Source: Candidatus Zixiibacteriota bacterium (GTDB lineage Bacteria > Zixibacteria > MSB-5A5 > GN15 > FEB-12). From it: a stretch of DNA of 62,500 nucleotides. Positions 34,661 to 41,759 of the stretch are shown here, piece after piece. How positions within the stretch are numbered: the stretch's first letter is position 1; each line of letters begins with the position of its first letter. The stretch is from contig JAOUBJ010000017.1 in NCBI GenBank assembly GCA_029860345.1, positions 1-62,500 on the forward strand, read 5' to 3'. The notes below the pieces were generated by a model. That model ran no database searches, was not told where the DNA came from, and saw only the letters and a program-made list of their open reading frames with translations. A program made the position numbers and the translations under genes.

Positions 34661-36978
34661 TCCCTTGTGCTAACTGGTTGATTACGTATCGATGGTTGTC
34701 TTAAAATCTGATCGGCATAGAGCTTCTGCATAGTCATAAGAGAAAGCAACCAAGCCAAAGTCGACTCAGCACCTTCATTTTGATTGATTCCGTCAGCCAT
34801 CAATCCATCCCGACAGCCGCCAGTTTTTGGGTCATAGAGAGGCGTGTTTAGGTCGTTGTGTCCAAGAAACCAATTAAAACACAAGACTGCATTGTCAAAC
34901 CATGTTTTGTCCCCCGTGATATTGTATGCTTCGATACAAGCTCCTATCATGGCATTGGCCTCGATTGGCTGCTGATCGAATCTGGCTTTGGTGCCACCTT
35001 TCTCATACCACCCACTATTGCCGATGGGTACAAAATGGTCGTCCTCAGTCTGAATTGTGAGTAGCCACTTGAGCGATCTCAGCCCCATATCGGCCATGTC
35101 ACTACGTTGCAGCCATTGACCGGACAGGAGCAAGGCATGTGACAGTTTTCCGTTGGCATAGTTTAGAGCATTCTCTAACCACGGCCAGTTTTCCGTGGCG
35201 TTGCTATTGAATTGATCAAATAGTCTGTTGGCAATGACCTCTCGTACTTTTCGCACTTCACTGTCGCCTGAGAATTTCTGCAGGTAGGCGTGGATGCCCA
35301 CCAAAGCGAATGCGATAGCTCGGGGCGATTTAAAGTGTTCTACTTCCTTAATGGCTTTGCTGAAGAGCGTCATACTCATAGTCTTCTGTCCCGGATTGCC
35401 AAGAAAAGCAACGGACTCCCCCAGACCCCAGAGCGCTCGGCCGTGAGCATCCTCGGAACCCACGTCCTCAACCCATTGCCTTTCATAAGTCATGAAATTG
35501 CGAAACCTCCCGTTTTCATCATTGAAGGAATGCAGTAGAAAGCTGAGATACTGGCTGCAGAGCAAGTCGAAGCACTTACTGTTTGTATTCATATATTCCC
35601 GGCCCATCGCAGCTACCATGAGCGCCCTGGCATTATCATCAGTACAGTAGCCATGATCACGATCAGGAACGGTATGATTGGCATGTTGCAGAATGCCAGT
35701 ATTATCGGTCAGGCTCTCCAGATGATCAAGTTTCATCTCAGGAAGTTGGAAATCTGTAATGGATTTGATGTTCTCAATATACAAATGGCGCGGGCGGGGA
35801 TGTTGAGAGCGGTTGACCTGAGCTTCGCCGAACACTTCAAGATATCTTCGTGAAACCTCTTTCCACGTAGCTTCGCGACTGAAGACATAGGCCTTCTTGC
35901 GCATGTTATGCAAGTTCGTGTCGTTGTCAAGCAAATCGTTGATATTATCAGCTATGGCGTCAGGGTCTTTGAATGGAACGATTATTCCGCGCCCATCGGC
36001 CAGCATCTCGATCGCATACCAGTACGGAGTTGATATGACTGCTTTGCCGGTTCCCATAGCGTAAGCGAGTGTGCCTGATGTAATCTGGCATTCATCAAGA
36101 TACGGAGTGACATATATGTCAGTCGCCCCAAGAAATTCACACAATTCCTTCAGTTCAACAAATCGATTGTGAAAGATGACATGATCGCCGAGACGAAGTT
36201 TGCGGACGAGCTGCTGAAGACTGATACGGTACTCTTCTCCATGCTCCCTAATGATATCCGGATGTGTCGCCCCGACAAGAATGTAGGTAGCATCCGGATG
36301 CTTTTTGATAACCGAAGGGAGTGCCTGCAGTACATTTTCAATTCCCTTATTAGGTGATAGAAGGCCAAATGTTAGAAGCACCTTCTTCCCATCCACGCCG
36401 AACTTATCTTTATAGAAATTAGGATCAATGAATGGCATGTCCGGAATGCCATGATGGATGAAGGCAATCTTCTCTTCCGGAACGCCATATATATCCTTTA
36501 GAAAATCGCAAGCCTTCTGACTCATCACGACCAGCCTGTCGGATAGGTCAGTCAGCTTGTCCATGACTTTACGATATTCCGGTGAGGGATATTTTAACAC
36601 CGTATGTAACGTGGTCACGATTGGCATCCGAAGCTCTCCGAGAAGTTTCAAGAGATGGCTGCCGGCTGGTCCGCCGAAAATACCGTACTCATGCTGCACA
36701 CAGACAATATCGGCTTGAGCAATATTGAGAAACTCCGAAGCCACACCATAATCGGCGAGTTTGTGTTGATTCACGACGAATTTCACTTTGTCCGGATAGG
36801 CATATCCCTCCTGCTTGTCATTCATGGCAACCGCCCAGCAATTAATATCGGGCGCTTCTGCTGATATGGCCTCAACCAGATCAGTAGTGAATGTCGCGAT
36901 ACCGCACAGGCGGGGCAAATAGTTGCCAATTACGGCAACGGAGCCGATTCCCTCATAATACCGAATAATAGATTCCAT
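34657..36978 (-). CDS. GT4 glycosyltransferase fused to an alpha-helical glycosidase-like domain
   Basis: 773 residues, GGAG before the ATG. Residues ~10-390 are a GT4 transferase: LPRLCGIATFTTDLV, LLTFGLLSPNKGIENVL, and the donor-site region DECQITSGTLAYAMGTGKAVIST. Residues ~410-760 form an (alpha/alpha)-toroid-like domain: HGYCTDDNARALMV, DAHGRALWGLG, WPWLENALNYANGKLSHALL, FDQQPIEANAMIGAC. Such domains occur in glycoside-processing enzymes, but no catalytic acid can be assigned here. First gene of the GT4-GT4-GH130-GH130 run. The fusion suggests synthesis and trimming of the same glycan (inference). Confidence 0.82.
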   Translation of the reverse strand: MESIIRYYEGIGSVAVIGNYLPRLCGIATFTTDLVEAISAEAPDINCWAVAMNDKQEGYAYPDKVKFVVNQHKLADYGVASEFLNIAQADIVCVQHEYGIFGGPAGSHLLKLLGELRMPIVTTLHTVLKYPSPEYRKVMDKLTDLSDRLVVMSQKACDFLKDIYGVPEEKIAFIHHGIPDMPFIDPNFYKDKFGVDGKKVLLTFGLLSPNKGIENVLQALPSVIKKHPDATYILVGATHPDIIREHGEEYRISLQQLVRKLRLGDHVIFHNRFVELKELCEFLGATDIYVTPYLDECQITSGTLAYAMGTGKAVISTPYWYAIEMLADGRGIIVPFKDPDAIADNINDLLDNDTNLHNMRKKAYVFSREATWKEVSRRYLEVFGEAQVNRSQHPRPRHLYIENIKSITDFQLPEMKLDHLESLTDNTGILQHANHTVPDRDHGYCTDDNARALMVAAMGREYMNTNSKCFDLLCSQYLSFLLHSFNDENGRFRNFMTYERQWVEDVGSEDAHGRALWGLGESVAFLGNPGQKTMSMTLFSKAIKEVEHFKSPRAIAFALVGIHAYLQKFSGDSEVRKVREVIANRLFDQFNSNATENWPWLENALNYANGKLSHALLLSGQWLQRSDMADMGLRSLKWLLTIQTEDDHFVPIGNSGWYEKGGTKARFDQQPIEANAMIGACIEAYNITGDKTWFDNAVLCFNWFLGHNDLNTPLYDPKTGGCRDGLMADGINQNEGAESTLAWLLSLMTMQKLYADQILRQPSIRNQPVSTRE

Positions 36979-37268
36979 TATAGCTTCTCCATATTGCGAT
37001 ATTGCAGCTTGCGTCAGACAGTTACTTAATCATCATAACATATCTCGATCCGCTTAGTAAGGAGTTTTTCCGTTGAATGCTCCGTGAGGTCGATCGTAGG
37101 TATGGAATGTCCCCCACTTCGCTCCAGAGACCATGTGCAGTACGATCTTGTTAAGCAGCACTTGCTGGCGATTGGAAGACTCCGGCGCACACAAGGGCGT
37201 GTCTGCGACAGAGACGATGGAGTTCGTGCAGAAGATTCAGAGACTGCAAAGGCGAGAGTGACCGAGGC

Positions 37269-37514
37269 TCAAATACTCACTCCGCTTTCCTTGACGGTCA
37301 ACGAAGCCCCGCCCATCATCTTACCGTGTAGTTGCTTGATTGCCCGTGACGCCTGGTTTTCAAAGGGCATTTCTACAAAACAGAAGCCATACGCATCATC
37401 ATTGCGTGGCTTACTATCTAAACTGACTTTGTCAACTTTGCCGTACATTTCGAATGCCTTGCGAAGTTGCTGGTCTGAGGTTTTGGGTGACAAATTACCG
37501 ACGTAAATATTCAC
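37269..37514 (-). CDS. Small RRM RNA-binding protein 1
   Basis: 81 residues forming one RNA-recognition motif. RNP2 is IYVGNL (residues 3-8) and RNP1 is YGFCFVEM, both with the aromatic residues that stack on RNA. There is no C-terminal Gly-rich tail. Bacterial stand-alone RRM proteins of this type (best known in cyanobacteria) bind single-stranded RNA, often under cold or stress. The first of four such genes on this strand; it is separated from the others by a small membrane-peptide gene. Confidence 0.9.
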   Translation of the reverse strand: MNIYVGNLSPKTSDQQLRKAFEMYGKVDKVSLDSKPRNDDAYGFCFVEMPFENQASRAIKQLHGKMMGGASLTVKESGVSI

Positions 37515-37651
37515 ATCATTCTCCTATCAGTTTTGTTGTATCAATCATCGCAATATAAGCCGGGTCGTATTCCTGCACCGAGATCAGCACCAGGTCAATC
37601 CACCGCCAGACAATAGCTGTTAGTGCCGCATTTGACCGAACTCAATCGTTG

Positions 37652-37762
37652 CTATTCCGAGTTTTTGATTCCCACGCGAACTGCTGTTTTCCGAAGCGCA
37701 GCTAAAGCACCGCCGAAGAAGCCGGGGATTACCGCAAGAATCATCCATGCTACTATTGACAT
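37652..37762 (-). CDS. 36-residue single-helix membrane peptide
   Basis: Starts MSIVAWMILAVIPGF and ends VRVGIKNSE. One hydrophobic helix with a GFFGGALAAL glycine face is followed by a short basic tail, so the N-terminus is probably outside. A strong GGAGAGG lies eight bases before the ATG at 37762, which supports real translation although the gene is short. It lies between two RRM genes on the same strand. No homologue recognised. Confidence 0.6.
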   Translation of the reverse strand: MSIVAWMILAVIPGFFGGALAALRKTAVRVGIKNSE

Positions 37763-37894
37763 GCTTGTTTCCTCTCCAAAAGGTGATAGGAAATTCGAGT
37801 ACCGTCGTCGAATGGTGAAGGTAACCCGGTGTCGGTCTGGAACCTTCTATAACCAGGGTCCCCGAGGTTACCATTGGCCGGCAGCTTTGTTCCT

Positions 37895-38128
37895 TTATCC
37901 CCCTTGTATCTGCAACAGGTTTCCACTAAGCTCTCTGCCATGTAAGCCGGCGATAGCTTCCAAACCCTGTTTTTTGGACGACATTTCGACGAATCCCGGG
38001 GCTCGGGATTGGCCCTCAACCGTGTATGTGCTGATCGAGACATCTTCCACCTTGCCGAATGCCTCAAAGCATCCCAGGAGTTCTGAGCACAGGGTCTTAG
38101 GCGACAAGTTCCGGATATAAATGTTCAT
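37895..38128 (-). CDS. Small RRM RNA-binding protein 2, divergent
   Basis: 77 residues. RNP2 is IYIRNL. RNP1 reads SRAPGFVEM, lacking the first aromatic and the usual GF-x-F order seen in the other three copies. RNA binding may therefore be weakened or altered. The end GLHGRELSGNLLQI matches the GLHGKDLAGNLLKV of copy 3, showing common descent. It may be decaying or specialised. Confidence 0.8.
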   Translation of the reverse strand: MNIYIRNLSPKTLCSELLGCFEAFGKVEDVSISTYTVEGQSRAPGFVEMSSKKQGLEAIAGLHGRELSGNLLQIQGG

Positions 38129-38276
38129 ACCACACGTCTCCTTTCATTGGCATTGGCAGTTTACTCTTGAGTGGCACTATTCGGGGCTTGTCAAAAACAC
38201 TGCAACTCTATCGACAAAACAGGTTTCGTCAAAGTCGGTTGACTCGAAACTGTCATACTTCGCACAAGTTATCGAT

Positions 38277-38302
38277 AGGAGTCCGGTATAAACCGGACTC
38301 CT
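38277..38302 (-). terminator. Perfect 11-bp hairpin after RRM gene 3
   Basis: AGGAGTCCGGT (38277-38287) and ACCGGACTCCT (38292-38302) with a four-base ATAA loop. It lies 24 bases past the stop at 38326. No T-tract follows on the minus strand, so it might stabilise the 3' end rather than terminate. Confidence 0.6.
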
Positions 38303-38325
38303 TCGATTCGGAACGACAGTTCTGT

Positions 38326-38583
38326 CTAGTTTCTCGAGGTCGAGTTGTCCCTGGCCGCATTCACCTTCAACAGGTTCCCGGCTAAATCCTTGCCATGCAG
38401 ACCAGTGATCGCCTTCTGAGCATGGTCGTCTGAGGACATCTCAACGAAAGCGAATCCCCTCGATTTGCCGCTATCCTTGTCCATTACGATGTTCGTCGAA
38501 TCCACTGTTCCGAATGTTTCGAATGACTCACGAAGCTGCGGCTCCGTGGTCTCATGTGCGAGGTTTCCTACGTAGATTTTCAT
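38326..38583 (-). CDS. Small RRM RNA-binding protein 3
   Basis: 85 residues, one RRM with ideal motifs: RNP2 IYVGNL and RNP1 SRGFAFVEM. The C-terminal tail AARDNSTSRN is short and polar. AGGAG lies upstream of the ATG. It closely resembles the cyanobacterial Rbp type. Its leader contains nested inverted repeats (38599-38635) that could regulate it. Function: single-stranded RNA binding; targets unknown. Confidence 0.92.
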   Translation of the reverse strand: MKIYVGNLAHETTEPQLRESFETFGTVDSTNIVMDKDSGKSRGFAFVEMSSDDHAQKAITGLHGKDLAGNLLKVNAARDNSTSRN

Positions 38584-38598
38584 TACAAACTCCTTTTG

Positions 38599-38635
38599 TG
38601 TCTGACTGTTCGCATTTGCAAATGCGCTTCAGACA
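38599..38635 (-). promoter_or_regulatory. Nested palindromes in the leader of RRM gene 3
   Basis: A perfect 16-bp palindrome CGCATTTGCAAATGCG (38611-38626) lies inside an outer pair TGTCTGA/TCAGACA (38599-38605, 38629-38635). It begins 16 bases upstream of the ATG. It is either a protein operator or an RNA hairpin just above the ribosome site. Confidence 0.5.
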
Positions 38636-38833
38636 AAATTCGTTTGGCGCGTAATAGCGCCATAGTTATCTTTTCAAAAGTTCGTCAAGGATTGAGGTGC
38701 CAGAACAAGGCTTGAAAAACGGTCAATTGGATAACACCAATTCTATTACGGTATACGCTGATAAACGCAAAACGCCTAAACAATTATGGCCTATGGCGAT
38801 GTAGGTCACTTAGCGAAGCGTCAACCAGGGGGG

Positions 38834-38917
38834 AAGTGTCTCCGGTGGAGACACTTGGGGCAATGACAGCCAAGACAAGAACAAAACACAAAGGAGACTG
38901 GCTGATAGCCAGTTTCC
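38834..38917 (-). terminator. Two hairpins downstream of RRM gene 4
   Basis: 38893-38917 forms an ~11-bp stem (GGAGACTGGCT/AGCCAGTTTCC with one G-T pair), followed on the minus strand by TTTGTGTTTTG, a plausible terminator about 45 bases past the stop. A second, perfect 10-bp stem, AAGTGTCTCC/GGAGACACTT, lies at 38834-38856. The remaining part of the 380-base gap to RRM gene 3 shows no gene. Confidence 0.65.
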
Positions 38918-38963
38918 CTCAAGAGTCAATCCCGTGAAATAGTTGCCACGGATCTCATTGGAT

Positions 38964-39269
38964 TTAGTACACCTTGCGATAGTGGTTGCCGCCATCGCGA
39001 TTGCCGGCCTGGTCGTTGCTACTTTCGGTGCGTGGTTTCGCTTCGTCGACAGTCAACGTGCGTCCGTTAAGCTCATGGCCTTTGAGACCGACCACGGCAG
39101 CCTTGGCCTCGTCTCTACCAGTCATCTCGACAAAAGCAAACCCTTTCGGTTTACCGCTGTCACGATCAGTAATCATCCTGACAGATGAGACTTCTCCATA
39201 ACCCTCGAAAGCCTGGCGTAATTGAGTTTCTGTCGTATCAAACGACATGTTTCCGATGTAGATGTTCAT
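38964..39269 (-). CDS. Small RRM RNA-binding protein 4
   Basis: 101 residues. The start is taken at ATG 39269 (MNIYIGNMS), which has GGAG upstream; four more codons are open. RNP2 is IYIGNM and RNP1 is PKGFAFVEM, both intact. After the RRM there is a 25-residue polar tail with RTESSNDQAGN and a basic end, longer than in the sister genes. Similar tails help RNA or partner binding in related proteins (inference). The most upstream of the four RRM genes. Confidence 0.9.
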   Translation of the reverse strand: MNIYIGNMSFDTTETQLRQAFEGYGEVSSVRMITDRDSGKPKGFAFVEMTGRDEAKAAVVGLKGHELNGRTLTVDEAKPRTESSNDQAGNRDGGNHYRKVY

Positions 39270-39535
39270 TCTACACTCCATTTTTGCTCATTCCGAAGAT
39301 CCAAGTTCCAAAAAAGACAGACACTTCAGAACAAGTGACATATTGCGCAGGATTGCGCAATCAACTCGAGATAATCTCTAGCGGGGTGTTGTAGTTTAAT
39401 ACAAGACTACGAAAAAGGTCGAACTCAAATCAATATTAACTGCTAAGTATATCGGTTCATTTGGCAATAACCTACTCTTATTTCGCCCAAACAGGATTTA
39501 TTTTTCGGTCGCCTCCGTGCAACTGTCGCTTTGAA

Positions 39536-39790
39536 TCACAGCTTCAGCCTCTTCTTCTTAGCGATCTCTGTCAGGCTTTGCCGCTTCGGCTTTGGCCTCA
39601 CACTTTTGCCTGCAAAGAACTCAATGAGCGAAAGTGACACCACGTCACTCCGCGACAGTGACTCCTGAAAAGAATAATCTTCGACAAGATCAATGAGTTT
39701 GGCTGGCAGACTGTAGGTTCCCCTCCCTATCTCATACTCGGCCTTGGGGCGACCGGGTTTTCTGTTCTTCTTCTGGCTGGAAGGTTTCAC
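39536..39790 (-). CDS. Basic ribbon-helix-helix-like protein
   Basis: 84 residues from a GTG at 39790, which has a strong GGGAGAGG about six bases upstream; the frame is open to a TTG at 39847 with a poor site. The N-terminus is very basic (SSQKKNRKPGRPK, an AT-hook-like GRP core). A region reading GTYSLPAKLIDLVEDYS...SRSDVVSLSLIEFF follows, which has the strand-helix-helix look of RHH DNA-binding proteins, and then another basic tail (KPKRQ, KKKRLKL). Possibly a regulator of island genes. Assignment is by pattern only. Confidence 0.55.
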   Translation of the reverse strand: MKPSSQKKNRKPGRPKAEYEIGRGTYSLPAKLIDLVEDYSFQESLSRSDVVSLSLIEFFAGKSVRPKPKRQSLTEIAKKKRLKL

Positions 39791-40418
39791 GACTGGCCTC
39801 TCCCCCGTTCGAGGTGTCCGAAAACCGACCGTTTGTCGGACAGCCAACCCTTACAACTACGCTGCATACTTGGCATTACGGCTCTTTCGGTGGTCGTTTA
39901 TCACCGCGTGGACGGTTGATTCTTTACCGAGTCCCGGGGTTCAAGTCGGTGCAGGGACTTGAAACGTTATGGAAGTCGGGGTGGAGTTCGGATTCACTGT
40001 CATTTCGCCCAATCAAAGACGCAGGAGGACCGGGTGACCTATCAGTCAGAATGCTCTCCTGTTTCGTTGAATGCCCTCAAAAAACAGGCTAACCACATAC
40101 AGATTAGCCACTTGTATATACACACCCCTGGGATACTCCGAGCGAATGCAGTCGGCAGCTACGACGAACTATGAAACTGAGCAAACAGAACTACAGAAAA
40201 ACAATTGCCGGAAAACAACCGATGCCTTAGATTTCAATTACAGATGTCCGAATTGTCTGAAGACGTACAGTCACAGCCAATCGGTTTGGCGTGGTGTGGC
40301 CGTCAAAACGGGGTTGCCAAGCGGACCGAAATTGCCTTGACGAACAAAAGCCGTAGATTCTATTCGTGATGTGATCGGAAACTTCAGTGAGAGTTACTAC
40401 TTTGATGACGGTCAACGC
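39791..40418. other. Divergent intergenic region in the island, no gene seen
   Basis: 628 bases between the RHH-like gene and the antiporter. Several frames are open on the plus strand (around 39814-40340), but none has a ribosome site or recognisable product. It must carry promoters in both directions. It may include decayed genes. Confidence 0.4.
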
Positions 40419-41642
40419 ATGAATATCTTCAGCATATTCGCCGTGTTCATCACAATCGCGGCTCTGGCCAGTTACGTCAACTATCGCTATCTAAAACTGC
40501 CGATGCCAATCGGACTGATGGCCATAGCACTCCTGTCATCATTGGTTCTGGTCGGAGCAGGGGCATTAGGGTTTGGTATTCAGCAGTCAGCCGAGGAGTT
40601 TCTGGGAGCGGTCGACTTCGGCGAGACTCTCATGAAAGGCATGCTGAGTTTCCTGTTGTTTGCCGGGGCTCTCAACATCAACATCAATGATCTAGGTGAA
40701 CAGAGGGCCATCATCGGCCTGCTGGCCACGGCCGGAGTCATCGTATCCACGATGATCATTGGCACTTGCCTGTACTTCTTGTTGGGCGTTATAGATATGG
40801 CCTTGCCCTACATCTACTGCCTGGTGTTCGGCGCCCTGATCTCACCGACCGACCCGATAGCGGTGCTGTCAATTCTCAAAGCCACCAAAACACCGAAATC
40901 ACTGGCGACCAAGATCGCCGGTGAGTCGTTGTTCAATGACGGTGTCGGCGTGGTTGTGTTCACCATCCTTTTGGGTATCGCCACCGGTGGTGGATCGTTC
41001 GCTGTTGGTGATGTAGCATTGCTGTTTCTCGAAGAAGCGGTCGGGGGAGTTGTCTTCGGACTTATCGTGGGTTGGGTGGCCTACCGCCTGCTCCGAAGTG
41101 TTGACAACTACACCGTCGAGATCCTGATCACCCTGGCCCTGGTCAGTGGAGGCTATGCCCTCGCCTCGGCTGTCCATACATCCGGTCCCATCGCCATAGT
41201 CGTGGCGGGATTGCTGATCGGCAACCACGGGCGACGTCTGGCGATGTCCAAGGCCACCTGCGAACGGCTCGACTCGTTTTGGGAATTGATTGATGAGATC
41301 CTCAATGCCTTGTTATTCGTGTGGATTGGCATGGAAATCCTGGTACTGTCCTTCACATGGGGTTATCTGTTGGTTGGCTTGCTAACTATCCCAGTGGCTT
41401 TGGCCGCACGGTTTCTCAATGTTTGGTCGGCCGTAAACGCCATGAAGTTCCGGCGGCAGTTCAGCCACAATGCCACCTTGATAATGACTTGGGGAGGACT
41501 GCGCGGTGGGATCTCAATTGCCCTGGCTCTTTCGCTGGCGGCAAGCCCGGCGCGAGATCTGATCCTTGCAGTAACATATGTAGTGGTGGTGTTCTCGATT
41601 CTGGTGCAAGGGCTGACAATAGGGAGACTGGTGAAATCCTGA
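40419..41642 (+). CDS. Na+/H+ antiporter, CPA1 (NhaP) type
   Basis: Exchanges cytoplasmic Na+ (or K+) for protons across the inner membrane. 407 residues with about twelve hydrophobic helices. The core motif is fully present: ISPTDPIAVLSILK (ion-binding TDP), then KIAGESLFNDGVGVVVF with the ND pair of electroneutral CPA1 exchangers, and later TWGGLRGGISIALAL. There is no long C-terminal cytoplasmic domain. The ATG at 40419 is used; a GTG at 40371 would add 16 polar residues, and both lack a strong ribosome site. It ends 117 bases before the integrase. Confidence 0.9.
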   Translation: MNIFSIFAVFITIAALASYVNYRYLKLPMPIGLMAIALLSSLVLVGAGALGFGIQQSAEEFLGAVDFGETLMKGMLSFLLFAGALNININDLGEQRAIIGLLATAGVIVSTMIIGTCLYFLLGVIDMALPYIYCLVFGALISPTDPIAVLSILKATKTPKSLATKIAGESLFNDGVGVVVFTILLGIATGGGSFAVGDVALLFLEEAVGGVVFGLIVGWVAYRLLRSVDNYTVEILITLALVSGGYALASAVHTSGPIAIVVAGLLIGNHGRRLAMSKATCERLDSFWELIDEILNALLFVWIGMEILVLSFTWGYLLVGLLTIPVALAARFLNVWSAVNAMKFRRQFSHNATLIMTWGGLRGGISIALALSLAASPARDLILAVTYVVVVFSILVQGLTIGRLVKS

Positions 41643-41759
41643 CACACACAACTTCGGTTCAACTCGGGGGCCAGTATTCCAGTTATTGCAGGATATAAGC
41701 GTACCGTTATGAGTCGCTGCTGAAGGTGGCTTGATCTGGAACTGTCCCCGGCGAATGCG

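Noticed and set aside
38810-38995. 61-codon frame on the minus strand past RRM gene 4
   Set aside because: It overlaps the end of RRM gene 4 and two hairpins, has no ribosome site, and contains the inverted repeats as codons.
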